A stretch of DNA of 64,000 nucleotides from Tolypothrix campylonemoides VB511288 (GCA_000828075.3 JXCB02000002.1:1389400-1453399); one strand, 5' to 3'; shown: positions 29,027 through 36,713, numbered from the stretch's first letter. Notes: generated by a model not told the origin, from the letters alone. Program-made: numbers and translations.

Positions 29027-29247
29027 TACTCAAGAGTCAAGGGTCAAGAGTCAAGAGTCAAAAAATCACTCATATCAAGTCCGGTTAAATACTTATCATT
29101 ACCCGAATAACCCCACCCCGGTAAAGCTGCGCTTCACCTCCCCTCCCCGCTTGCGGGGAGGGGATTGAGGGGTGGGGTGCAGTTAACGTGGAAATCATAA
29201 CTAATTAGCCGGAGATGATATCACTCTGGACTTTTGACTCTGGACGA
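29027..29247. repeat. AAGAGTC heptamers and inverted copy of GC-rich element
   Basis: Just upstream of proB, 29033-29060 repeats the heptamer AAGAGTC/AAGGGTC. At 29109-29178 lies a GC-rich element with core palindrome CCCCTCCCCGCTTGCGGGG (29140-29163), an inverted relative of the element near 13231-13300. Confidence 0.8.
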
Positions 29248-29462
29248 TTGACTAAATTGTAAAGCGCCAGCCCCTTTATATGTTGAGACTGACGCTTTGC
29301 TTTTTTATGTTGACTTGTTATCGGCTAGGGTCTTTATTTGGCTGACCCCATGTTATTTATACTTATATAATCCCCGATTTTTTTGTCAAACAAAGGTTTC
29401 TTAATTGTTTCTTTCGATTTACTTTCCTGACTATTTGTCAATTTTTGTAAACCTTTTGGTTT
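29248..29462. repeat. 215-bp direct repeat, copy 1 (duplicated yqeG 3' end)
   Basis: This block matches 29615-29829 over its whole length with eleven mismatches and no gaps in my hand alignment. The second copy covers the last ten codons of yqeG and its downstream sequence, so copy 1 is a detached duplicate of that 3' end. It contains the hairpin listed at 29261-29298. Confidence 0.9.
29261..29298. terminator. Hairpin in repeat copy 1, terminator-like
   Basis: Arms AAAGCGCCAG and CTGACGCTTT form a 10-bp stem; the one C-A mismatch on the plus strand becomes a G-U pair on the minus strand. A run of six T follows on the plus strand at 29301. An identical stem lies in copy 2. Confidence 0.6.
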
Positions 29463-29518
29463 ATCGTTCTGGTCATTATAGCGGTTATCATTTGAATCAC
29501 ATACACCAACACGAATAA

Positions 29519-29548
29519 TGTAGAGACGTAGCATGCTACGTCTCTACA
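29519..29548. repeat. 30-bp perfect palindrome
   Basis: Arm TGTAGAGACGTAGCA is followed at once by its exact reverse complement with no loop. It lies between the two copies of the 215-bp repeat. Palindromes of this TGTAGAGACG type are frequent in cyanobacterial intergenic DNA. Confidence 0.9.
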
Positions 29549-29614
29549 CTCGTGTATTGCACGCAACCGAGAAGCGCTATAGTCATTCGTTTTATGACAA
29601 AAAACTCATGAGAG

Positions 29615-29829
29615 TTGACTCAATTGTAAAGCGCCAGTCCCTTTATATGTTGAGACTGACGCTTTGGTTTTTTATATTGACTTGTTATCGGCTAGGGTCT
29701 TTAATTGGCTGACCCCATGTTATTTATACTTATATGATCCCCGATTTTTTTGTCAAACAAAGATTTCTTAATTGTTTCTTTAGATTTACTTTCCTGACTA
29801 TTTGTCAAGCTTTGTAAACCTTTTTGTTT
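29615..29829. repeat. 215-bp direct repeat, copy 2 (at the yqeG 3' end)
   Basis: Overlaps the last ten codons plus stop of yqeG and extends 183 bases downstream of it. Its hairpin (29628-29665) is probably the natural 3' processing or termination signal of yqeG. Confidence 0.9.
29628..29665. terminator. Hairpin downstream of yqeG
   Basis: Same AAAGCGCCAG / CTGACGCTTT stem as in copy 1, followed by a T-rich run on the plus strand. It may terminate transcription in either direction. Confidence 0.55.
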
Positions 29830-30343
29830 TAGGAGTAATCGAGACACCGAGAATTTCAGATACCCAAACTTCAAAGTTGCGTATCGGATGGGAACGCAGA
29901 GCTACATCTGGATGGATAATTGGTTCTACCAAAATAGTAAACATTCCTAAGCGATTACCTGCTATAACATCAGTAAATAAGCGATCGCCGACCATACCGA
30001 CTTGGTGTTCTGGCAAATTCATCGCTTGGAGTGCTTCCCAAATTTTACGCCGCGAGGGCTTAGCAGCACCTAAGAAGTAAGGCAGGTTGAGAGAGCGAGC
30101 AATTCCACCAATTCGGGCTTCGCTGAGGTTATTGCTAACCAACCACAACTTTGTATAGGGACGAATTTGCTCTACCCACTGTTGCAGTTCAACAGAAGCA
30201 GACGCGACTCTGATTGGTACTAATGTTTCATCTACATCCAATACCAGCCCCTTCAGCCCGTATTTTAGGATTATGTCTGGTGTGAGGTTCAGCACTGAAC
30301 CTTCCAAAATTAAGTTAGGCTGTAAGAGATCGTTCCAACGCAT
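29798..30343 (-). CDS. yqeG: YqeG-family HAD phosphatase
   Basis: A 181-residue HAD IIIA-type phosphatase. Motif I is LKGLVLDVDETLVPI with the nucleophile Asp pair, motif II is KLWLVSNNLSEARI, and motifs III/IV are AKPSRRKIWEAL and VGMVGDRLFTDVIAGNRLGM. The family includes mitochondrial PGP phosphatase relatives, so phosphatidylglycerophosphate dephosphorylation is possible. The last ten codons lie inside a duplicated block. An A-rich run (AAAACAAAAAGG, minus strand) sits where a one-base shift would open a 40-codon longer tail that is kept in both copies. Confidence 0.9.
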   Translation of the reverse strand: MRWNDLLQPNLILEGSVLNLTPDIILKYGLKGLVLDVDETLVPIRVASASVELQQWVEQIRPYTKLWLVSNNLSEARIGGIARSLNLPYFLGAAKPSRRKIWEALQAMNLPEHQVGMVGDRLFTDVIAGNRLGMFTILVEPIIHPDVALRSHPIRNFEVWVSEILGVSITPKTKRFTKLDK

Positions 30344-30409
30344 AAGTCAAGAGTCAAGAGTTAAGAGTTAAGAGTCAAGAGCCAATGGCACCTTACTCAC
30401 GGCTAATGA

Positions 30410-31486
30410 CTATTGTCGTTCTTTTCGGATTTTGGCTACCGCTGCTTCGTGTTCTTGTAAAGTACGACTGAACACATGAGTACCATCGTAGCGTGCCACG
30501 AAATATAAGTAATCAGTTTTTTCTGGATTAAGTGTAGCTTTTAAACTTGCTAAGCCTGGGGAAGCAATAGGAGTGGGTGGTAAGCCAGGATTGAGATAGG
30601 TGTTGTAGGGAGATGCAGTGCGAACCTGAGCCAAAGTTAGAGGCTGATCTGCTGTTTGACGGATGTTTAAAGCGTACTCAACTGTTGGGTCGCTTTCCAA
30701 GCGCATACCCTTTTGCAGCCTAGAAAAGAACACCCCAGCTATCAGGGGTCGCTCACTGGCTACCACTGCCTCTTTCTCCACAATACTAGCGAGAGTCACC
30801 CATTGCTTGAGATCTAGCGTTGTCTGGTTGCGTTGTTTTCGATACACTGGCAGGGCAACTTCCTCAAAGCGATTGAGCATTTGTTTGATAACATCTTGGG
30901 GAGTGATGCCACCACTAGCAATCTTGTATGTATCTGGGTATAAAAACCCTTCTAAGGAAGGTAGATTCGCGGTCAGCCAAGGGAACTGGCTACGGTCAAT
31001 TTGAGTTATCGCTGCAAGAAAATCTTTGGCGGAGAAAAATCCTCTTTCCTCAAAATAAGCTGCCATTTGTCGCAATGACCAGCCTTCGGGAATGGTGTAA
31101 CTATTTTGCACCACTTCTCCCCGCCAAATTTTTTGAGCGATCGCCGATAAAGGCTGGGTGGGCGAAAGTTCATAGCTTCCTGCTTTAAAATTACCTTCAG
31201 GGTCTTTCCACCCTAGGTAACGCGCCCATAAATTCCACGCCAAGTGCGAGCGAATTAAACCAGCCTTTTCTAGATCACGACCGATTTGCTGTGAGCCTGC
31301 TCCGGGAGGGATTTGAATTTGTAGCTCTTTTACCGAGTTATTTGCCGTTGCACCAGGTTTTACTGGTTGGATTGGTGCTATTGCCCAACTCCACCACGCC
31401 CAACCTTGCCAACCACAAAATAAAAGGGTCAACGGCAGCACACCCAATAGAAATGACCGCTTCCAAATTTTTTGCCAAAGATTCAT
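30410..31486 (-). CDS. mltG: Endolytic murein transglycosylase
   Basis: MltG cuts nascent peptidoglycan strands in the periplasm. The 358 residues have an N-terminal membrane anchor (about 12-36), a LysM-like region (IPPGAGSQQIGRDLEKAGLI), and the YceG catalytic domain: LEGFLYPDTYKI (178-189), the catalytic Glu in LASIVEKEAV (about 232-241), RLESDPTVEYAL and PYNTYLNPGLPPTPIASPG. Length is normal. It sits between DUF3727 and yqeG, an order I know as common in cyanobacteria. Confidence 0.95.
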   Translation of the reverse strand: MNLWQKIWKRSFLLGVLPLTLLFCGWQGWAWWSWAIAPIQPVKPGATANNSVKELQIQIPPGAGSQQIGRDLEKAGLIRSHLAWNLWARYLGWKDPEGNFKAGSYELSPTQPLSAIAQKIWRGEVVQNSYTIPEGWSLRQMAAYFEERGFFSAKDFLAAITQIDRSQFPWLTANLPSLEGFLYPDTYKIASGGITPQDVIKQMLNRFEEVALPVYRKQRNQTTLDLKQWVTLASIVEKEAVVASERPLIAGVFFSRLQKGMRLESDPTVEYALNIRQTADQPLTLAQVRTASPYNTYLNPGLPPTPIASPGLASLKATLNPEKTDYLYFVARYDGTHVFSRTLQEHEAAVAKIRKERQ

Positions 31487-31569
31487 CTTACAAAAGATGA
31501 TAATTAAAAATTCTTCATTAAAAATTAAAACTTATGATTTTTTTAATTTTTAATTGTGAATTTTCCATT

Positions 31570-32142
31570 TTATTCGACTTCATTAAACAAATGTTCTTCC
31601 AACAAGGGTTGGACTTTACGGAACTCTTCTGGAGACAGTAATTCTGGTTTACCACTTTTAGCTATTCGTGCAAAAAACAGCAGTGGATCGAGGGGAGTAT
31701 AAATTGCGTACTCCTGGTCTTCGTGGTAGAAGCTCGATAGTAGCTGTAATTGCTCCGGCTCTAAATCTGTCCCTTCGTCTTCAATTTCTAGGGTAAACAG
31801 TTCCGACTCTTCTACTGGTGGTAATTCACCTTCAACAGTGAGAGCATAAGCCGTGTTTTTCAAGAGCAGATTTTGCTCAGCCAGAACAGCTTGCGCAATG
31901 GCAAAAATTTGCTCAATTGTCGCTTCATCTTCTACTAAAATGGCTTCTTCTTCGTCCCCATCACCTTGCCAAGCAAAAATTTCGATTGGTGAGTCAACAG
32001 GAAGAAGCAAAACGTATTCTTGACCATCGACTGTAAGTGAATGCTCAATGTAACATTCAAGGTTTCTCCCTTTGTCATCAGTCAAAGTGATGGAACCAGC
32101 TTGAGTTTGGTCATTTTCTTCAGGAAATTGTGAGGGTGACAT
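31570..32142 (-). CDS. DUF3727 family protein
   Basis: A strongly acidic 190-residue protein with two related halves: ITLTDDKGRNLECYIEHSLT then EYVLLLPVDSPIEIF in the first, and FHYEDQEYAIYTPLDPLLFF-like (YHEDQEYAIYTPLDPLLFFA) in the second. This matches the DUF1292/DUF3727 pattern of cyanobacteria. The function is unknown. Its constant place between ruvX and mltG suggests a shared transcript, not necessarily a shared job. Confidence 0.85.
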   Translation of the reverse strand: MSPSQFPEENDQTQAGSITLTDDKGRNLECYIEHSLTVDGQEYVLLLPVDSPIEIFAWQGDGDEEEAILVEDEATIEQIFAIAQAVLAEQNLLLKNTAYALTVEGELPPVEESELFTLEIEDEGTDLEPEQLQLLSSFYHEDQEYAIYTPLDPLLFFARIAKSGKPELLSPEEFRKVQPLLEEHLFNEVE

Positions 32143-32276
32143 AGCCGAGCTCTATAATTTATAATTACCAGCGATTTTGAGAATGACGTGATTGTTTCTT
32201 GTGAAACATATTATCAATTAAATAGGAGTACAGCTGGCTAATATTTTTCAGAATATCATGTTAAAAGGTTGCATTA

Positions 32277-32822
32277 TTAATCAGCAGAGACTAACGTGCT
32301 TTTGGAGCTAGCTCGCCTTGTATCCAGCCATTGTTGTAAGATGAGAGACGCTGCTTTGCGGTCAATCAATTCTTTGTGACGAGAGGGCGATCGCTTCTCT
32401 GCTATGAGCATCTGTTCTGCCTGAAATGAAGTTAATCGCTCATCAACATATTCCACAGGCAGTTTGAGAGCTTTGGCAAGTCTTTTAGTAAATTTCTGCA
32501 CTTCACGTGCCTGAAACCCTAAAGAACCATCCATAGAATAAGGTAATCCCACGACTAGGACTTGCACTTGACGTTCAGCAACGAGTTGTCGGAATTGCTC
32601 CACATCGCGCTCAAACGATGTGCGCTGTATGGTCGTGATACCAGTGGCAATCAAACCAGTGCGATCGCATCCTGCTACACCAATACGCTTACGACCAACA
32701 TCTAATCCCAAAGCGGAAATATACTCCTTTTGTACGGAGGATGGAGGCACAAGGGGTAGGGGAGACGACAAGGGCAGATCTTCCCCTGTCGCCAAGTCTT
32801 TTTGTCCCTGTTCAAAAGCCAC
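32277..32822 (-). CDS. ruvX: RuvX/YqgF-type Holliday junction resolvase-like nuclease
   Basis: The RNase H-like core starts at ALGLDVGRKRIGVAG (about residue 37, first catalytic Asp), continues with VLVVGLPYSMDGS, and has VEYVDERLTSFQAEQML and IDRKAASLILQQWLD with later acidic residues. It is involved in pre-rRNA processing and/or junction resolution in other bacteria. The 181-residue reading includes an unusual 35-residue proline-rich N-terminal extension. An AAAAGGAG run lies just before the conserved core, so a shorter product from an internal TTG is possible. The gene follows the GNAT gene by 6 bases. Confidence 0.9.
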   Translation of the reverse strand: MAFEQGQKDLATGEDLPLSSPLPLVPPSSVQKEYISALGLDVGRKRIGVAGCDRTGLIATGITTIQRTSFERDVEQFRQLVAERQVQVLVVGLPYSMDGSLGFQAREVQKFTKRLAKALKLPVEYVDERLTSFQAEQMLIAEKRSPSRHKELIDRKAASLILQQWLDTRRASSKSTLVSAD

Positions 32823-32828
32823 TATGAA

Positions 32829-34088
32829 TTACTCCTGCTGTGCATCTGCTGACTCGCTCTGGCTAGATGCTTCAATGCTACAGTTGTTGTTGCACGAAAA
32901 TGCAACACTTTCTGTATTTTTACTAGGTTGCCCTACTCTATCTGGCGACACTTGCTGTGCTTGTACCCATGACATACCACCAGGAATAGGTTTGCGTGCA
33001 GGTTGTAAACCTTGCAATACTTCGGGTAATTGAATTCCTTCAAGGGATACAAATTTTGACTCCCGTAGTTTGTGCCACACTGAGCGAGACATCATCAGAG
33101 TGTGTTCTCTGCGATTTGCGCCAATTCGCTCTAAATACTCTTCTCTTTCTGGGTGATAGTCAGCTGAGGTAAGTTGTAGAGCTTGTGGAGGAAAATCCTG
33201 TGCAATCCGTGCCAGTTGAGACAGCAACTCAGGATACAGCCAAGTGTAAGCTGGGTTAACTGTCAGTGTTCCCATATGGGGCTGTTGACCTTTACGGTCA
33301 AGGCGTACTTGAAAATAGCCGATCGCCGCTTTGCGTTGGGGTTCAAAAACGTAACCACTCACGACTTCTGTTTTCGTCACCCACTGCTTGACTGCTTGTG
33401 TTAAAGCGCCAAACAAACTTGTTTTAAAGTCATCAGCGTTGCGGTCAAACACCTGCCTTACTAAAGGCGGCATTGATGATGTATCGAGTTGATAGAGGAG
33501 TTGGGCATCAGCATTACTTACGGGCAGTAGATTGGGCAAGTCTGGCTCTGATTGTGCCAATTCTTGAAGCAACTCTGGTTCTATCTCCCAATATGTCATT
33601 TCTGCTAGGCGCTGAAATCCATTTTTCCGGTATAGCGCCAATGCATCTTTGTCATTGACATTAACTTCTAAAATCCAAGTTCGAGCTTCCACAATCGACT
33701 CAAAGCAATAGCGCAAAAGTTGCGACCCAATACCTTGCTTATCAGTTCCACGTTCTAGCATGACGCGGTCAACACGCCAGGTGCTGTGGGTGCGATTAAA
33801 CGGGGATACTTGGATCATCCCCAGAAGCATACGCCCTTGTTCTGCTACGTATGCACAAAACTTATACTGTAGCGGGTTGGGAAACCAATTCAAAAACTTC
33901 AGCAACCCATACCAGCGCCGCAGCCATTGCATCTGCCGCATTGCATCAGTGGCTCCCTCGGGGGTTTGGGCGGAGAATGACTCTTGAGTTATGCGTTCTA
34001 TTCCATCCAAGTCCCGGTATTGGACTTGTCGGATCACAACGCTAAGATTTCGGGGTAGTAATGAGGCCATTTTCATTCGAGCCGCCAT
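32829..34088 (-). CDS. GNAT-family acetyltransferase, long form
   Basis: A 419-residue protein. The N-terminal acetyltransferase domain (about 15-175) has VIRQVQYRDLDGIERITQES, VMLERGTDKQGIGSQLLRYC for acetyl-CoA binding, and NVNDKDALALYRKNGFQRLA. A second acetyltransferase-like half (185-355) contains GYFQVRLDRKGQQPHMGTLT. The last 60 residues are low in structure and rich in Ser and Gln. It heads the minus-strand run to ruvX with a 6-base gap. The substrate is unknown. Confidence 0.8.
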   Translation of the reverse strand: MAARMKMASLLPRNLSVVIRQVQYRDLDGIERITQESFSAQTPEGATDAMRQMQWLRRWYGLLKFLNWFPNPLQYKFCAYVAEQGRMLLGMIQVSPFNRTHSTWRVDRVMLERGTDKQGIGSQLLRYCFESIVEARTWILEVNVNDKDALALYRKNGFQRLAEMTYWEIEPELLQELAQSEPDLPNLLPVSNADAQLLYQLDTSSMPPLVRQVFDRNADDFKTSLFGALTQAVKQWVTKTEVVSGYVFEPQRKAAIGYFQVRLDRKGQQPHMGTLTVNPAYTWLYPELLSQLARIAQDFPPQALQLTSADYHPEREEYLERIGANRREHTLMMSRSVWHKLRESKFVSLEGIQLPEVLQGLQPARKPIPGGMSWVQAQQVSPDRVGQPSKNTESVAFSCNNNCSIEASSQSESADAQQE

Positions 34089-34198
34089 TGCGCCTATAGT
34101 AACTGGGTCAAAGGAACTGCTGCAATAACAATATTAACGGCTTTGAGCTCCTTTCTATTGAGCCAAAAGGGTGATTTTCGTAAACTTTCATGCAAAGT

Positions 34199-34247
34199 AA
34201 GCAGATTTCGTGAGAACAGTTTTAGCGTTGTTTTCACAAAATCTGCT
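34199..34247. terminator. Strong hairpin with downstream T-rich run
   Basis: Arms AAGCAGATTT (34199-34208) and AAATCTGCTT (34238-34247) are extended inward by GTGA/TCAC and AAC/GTT. On the plus strand TTGTTTTGTTTT follows. It lies between two minus-strand genes, so it either ends antisense transcription or works in both directions for the small gene at 34293. Confidence 0.6.
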
Positions 34248-34292
34248 TTTGTTTTGTTTTACTTCGTTTTTATTAAACAACAATTGTATAGG

Positions 34293-34499
34293 CTAGATAG
34301 CTCTACGAGAAACTAGCTTTTCAAAATTGGCTTGGGTTTGATGGAGTAATTGCTCCCGGCTGTCCTCCAAAGACTGTTTCAGGGTTGGAACCAGATTGCG
34401 AGATTGCAGAGCCATGTGAAGTTGTAGATGGGCAACATATTCACTGAAATCATCATGCACTGCATTTGCGCCGATTCTGAAATTTGATTCCATTGCCAC
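34293..34499 (-). CDS. Small hypothetical protein
   Basis: A 68-residue helical protein without known motifs (core NAVHDDFSEYVAHLQLHMAL, tail FEKLVSRRAI). The GTG start at 34499 has a good AAGGAG six bases upstream; the ATG two codons on is more distant from it. Charge and helix pattern look like a real small protein. It stands alone with a strong hairpin 46 bases beyond its stop. No function can be offered. Confidence 0.6.
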   Translation of the reverse strand: MAMESNFRIGANAVHDDFSEYVAHLQLHMALQSRNLVPTLKQSLEDSREQLLHQTQANFEKLVSRRAI

Positions 34500-34805
34500 T
34501 GCGTTCTCCTTGAATCTTTCCCGATAGTTGATTTACATTACCAATACTTATCATGTTGTTTTGCCTAATCTTCTTACTTTGCAATGAAGTTTAATGTATG
34601 GCACACAGATTGTGGAGAAATGTAAACTTTGCTCAAGAGTTAAGAGCAGGACAATTGCATACGAAGAGTTCCCCGACTTGTAGACGTGCGTAGGACGCTT
34701 TAAATCCCCGCTCATTTATTTATGGGGATGTCCAAGCTGGCTTCTGCGTTCTGACCTATGTGTTCTTCTTAATTTTGCAAGAAGTCTAATGGCTATGTCA
34801 GTCTT
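34500..34805. other. Non-coding spacer
   Basis: No gene is seen. A short TTCCCCGACTTG segment near 34670 resembles half of the palindromic repeat family at 3332, perhaps a decayed copy. The rest is featureless. Confidence 0.4.
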
Positions 34806-35014
34806 TTAGAGGCGATGTGAGCCGAACAAAATTACCGCCGTTCCGATGAGGGAAATTGTAACGCCGAGTAAGTCCCACTGATCCGGCTTGACACCTTCAG
34901 TCAACCATAACCAAACAACAGATGAGAAAATGTAAATACCGCCATAAGCAGCATATACTCTTCCAGCATTTGAAGCATCTACTTTGGTTAGAGCAACAGC
35001 AAAGATAATCAGGG
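34806..35014 (-). pseudogene. ynfA: ynfA (UPF0060) 3' fragment, cut off by the tnpB element
   Basis: The last 68 codons of a YnfA-family small membrane protein: [40 protein letters not shown], then a final hydrophobic helix. The family is part of the small multidrug resistance superfamily, about 108 residues with four helices. The 5' part of the gene lies at 36596-36713 on the same strand, on the far side of a tnpB element. Joined, they give 40 + 68 = 108 residues in frame. As it stands the gene is broken. Confidence 0.92.
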
Positions 35015-36241
35015 GTGAACTACCCAACACCGAAGAAAGTCGGGTACGGTGTGGGCTTCTGATTTCATAGACCGTTGCCCCTTGCCCTTACGGGTAGGTG
35101 GTCTTACACAGCCTCTATCAGCAATAACGGGGTTCCCTCCGCCATTGTTTTGCAATATCCTTAATCCTTCTTTCCTGATGTTTAATGCTGCATTACCATC
35201 TCTATCGTGATGAATCTCGCACTTGGGACAATGCCACTCGCGTATATCGAGCGTTAATTCATCTACGACATGACCGCAGCATGAACAAGTTTTTGAGCTA
35301 GGGAAAAATCTTCCTATTTCTATAAGTTGACCGTCCTTAGCCTTTAACTTATAGTCTAGAAAGTTAACAAACATTCCCCAACCCACATCGGATATTGACT
35401 TTGATAGCTTGCGGTTCCGTACCATTCCCTTAATATGAAGATTCTCCACAACAATGATTTGACTTTCATCTACCAGTTTCCTACTTAGTTTGTGTAGGAA
35501 GTCCTGACGGGAATTCGATACTCGTTCGTGAACCTTGGCTACTAGTTTTTTATATTTATTTCTTGAGTTACTACCTTTAACTTTGCGGGTGAACTTCTTG
35601 TGCTTTCGCGCTAGATTTTTCTCATGACGTTTCAGATGTTTTGGGTTTGAATGCTTGGTAACTTCTTCACCATCATGAACAATAGCAAAGTCCTTCAATC
35701 CCAGGTCAATACCAAGTGTTTTGTTACCAGATACAAAACCCACTTCACCATCACCGATCAGCAAAATCGAAGCAAAGTACTTGTCTGTAGGAGTCTTGCT
35801 TATAGTGACTGTCTTAACCTTCCCTTCAATGGGTCGATGCAAGACTGCTTTAACAACACCAATCTTAGGGATTTCCAAACAATCTCCCACAACCTTTACG
35901 TTTTGAGGATATTGGATTGATTGTTCGTGATGCTTCGACTTGAACTTAGGGAACTTAGCTCTACCTTCAAAGAAATTTGAGTATGCCTTGTTCAAATTGA
36001 TTGCTACACACTGTAAAACTGCGGAATAACAATCCTCTTTTAACCAAGGATGCTCTACCTTTAATTGTGGAAGATAAGCTTTGTAGACGTTTAATTTTAA
36101 TGACTTCCCGGTTTCTTCATAGTGTTGAATACAGGCATTTAAAGCATAGTTCCAATACCATCTAGCACAACCAAACGACTTGGCTAGCGCTTCCTGTTGT
36201 TCGGTTGTTGGGTATAGTCTGACCTTAACTGCTTTCAACAC
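35009..36241 (-). CDS. tnpB: TnpB-type RNA-guided nuclease (OrfB)
   Basis: A 410-residue, apparently intact TnpB. The N-terminal HTH region begins [20 protein letters not shown]. The split RuvC site has Asp179 in [12 protein letters not shown], Glu266 in [12 protein letters not shown] and the Asp in [11 protein letters not shown] (346/348). A zinc ribbon is formed by Cys319/Cys322 and Cys338/Cys341. TnpB cuts DNA guided by an omega RNA made from the element's right end, here overlapping the 3' end of the ORF. The start is GTG with AAGGAAG upstream. The stop TGA is formed by flanking ynfA bases, so the frame reads through the element's end. Confidence 0.93.
   Translation of the reverse strand: MLKAVKVRLYPTTEQQEALAKSFGCARWYWNYALNACIQHYEETGKSLKLNVYKAYLPQLKVEHPWLKEDCYSAVLQCVAINLNKAYSNFFEGRAKFPKFKSKHHEQSIQYPQNVKVVGDCLEIPKIGVVKAVLHRPIEGKVKTVTISKTPTDKYFASILLIGDGEVGFVSGNKTLGIDLGLKDFAIVHDGEEVTKHSNPKHLKRHEKNLARKHKKFTRKVKGSNSRNKYKKLVAKVHERVSNSRQDFLHKLSRKLVDESQIIVVENLHIKGMVRNRKLSKSISDVGWGMFVNFLDYKLKAKDGQLIEIGRFFPSSKTCSCCGHVVDELTLDIREWHCPKCEIHHDRDGNAALNIRKEGLRILQNNGGGNPVIADRGCVRPPTRKGKGQRSMKSEAHTVPDFLRCWVVHP
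35022..35045 (-). repeat. Right-end hairpin of the tnpB element
   Basis: On the minus strand ACCCGAC pairs with GTTGGGT (one G-U) around a ten-base loop, 7 bases from the element end. Pairing is complete only on the tnpB sense strand. This lies in the expected omega RNA scaffold. Confidence 0.7.
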
Positions 36242-36256
36242 TTAAATCACTTCCTT

Positions 36257-36268
36257 CATACTTGTATG
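36257..36268. promoter_or_regulatory. Candidate RHH operator between tnpB and the RHH gene
   Basis: CATAC-TT-GTATG is a 12-base palindrome in the 59-base divergent space between the tnpB and ribbon-helix-helix starts, 16 bases from tnpB's first codon. RHH repressors usually bind short inverted repeats in their own promoter. Binding is an inference. Confidence 0.45.
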
Positions 36269-36300
36269 TTAGCATAAATGAGGGAACATTGGTGGAACAA

Positions 36301-36456
36301 ATGAAAAACAAAGAATTAAAAATAAGGATTAGTGAACGTAGACTCAATAAAGTACGTTTATATGCCGTTCACGCTGACAAAACTATGACTCAAGTTATAG
36401 AGGAGCTTATTGACTCGTTACCAAGCATAGAGAGAGGCAATTCCTCAATGCGCTAA
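36301..36456 (+). CDS. Ribbon-helix-helix (CopG-like) small DNA-binding protein
   Basis: A 51-residue protein. KELKIRISERRLNKVRLYAV looks like the beta strand and first helix of an RHH fold, and DKTMTQVIEELIDSLP like the second helix. The frame is open further upstream, but ATG 36301 has GGTGGA at the right distance and starts at the fold. It is divergent from tnpB inside the same element, in the position tnpA would occupy. I infer autoregulation and control of tnpB. Confidence 0.75.
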   Translation: MKNKELKIRISERRLNKVRLYAVHADKTMTQVIEELIDSLPSIERGNSSMR

Positions 36457-36474
36457 GGCGCACGCTACGCGAAC

Positions 36475-36519
36475 GACCAACATTGCTAATTGAACTGCGT
36501 TCAATGTCGCTCGTTGGTC
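36475..36519. repeat. Nested hairpin in the element's left region
   Basis: GACCAAC (36475-36481) pairs with GTTGGTC (36513-36519); inside, ACATTG pairs with CAATGT and TTGAAC with GTTCAA around TGC. A structured region just after the RHH gene, possibly its terminator or part of the left-end structure. Confidence 0.7.
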
Positions 36520-36544
36520 AATTCGTCCGCAGCCCGGAATTCAT

Positions 36545-36579
36545 CCCAACACTGAACGCAGTACCGTTACAGTGTGGGG
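36545..36579 (-). repeat. Left-end hairpin of the tnpB element
   Basis: On the minus strand CCCCACACTG pairs with CAGTGTTGGG with one mismatch, 16 bases inside the element end. Its stem sequence resembles the right-end stem, as expected for TnpA recognition hairpins. Confidence 0.7.
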
Positions 36580-36595
36580 CTTCTTCCGCTTTCAG

Positions 36596-36713
36596 CTAAA
36601 ATACCTGGAAAAATCCAAAGTGTACTTTTTCCTAGTCTCAACCATGCCCAAAAGGCGTAGCAGCCAGAAATTTCTCCTAAAGCAGCAACTAAGAAGAAAA
36701 CAAGCGTTTGCAT
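36596..36713 (-). pseudogene. ynfA: ynfA (UPF0060) 5' fragment
   Basis: Read on the minus strand from ATG 36713 this gives [20 protein letters not shown] then [19 protein letters not shown], the first 40 residues of a YnfA-family protein with the typical [18 protein letters not shown]. The reading then runs into the tnpB element. It is too short and interrupted to be listed as an ordinary gene, yet it is the true start of ynfA. Confidence 0.92.

Larger units (their letters stand above)
35015..36595 (-). mobile_element. IS200/IS605-family tnpB element with an RHH passenger, inserted in ynfA
   Basis: Ends are set by the interrupted ynfA: sequence to the right stops at TTTTAG (36596-36601 read on the minus strand) and resumes as CCCTGATTATC (35014 downwards). 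The 1581-bp element has subterminal hairpins at both ends (36545-36579 and 35022-35045), no terminal inverted repeats and no target duplication, all as expected for this family. A shared C makes the ends uncertain by a base or so. It has tnpB but no tnpA, so it would need a transposase in trans. Confidence 0.9.
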
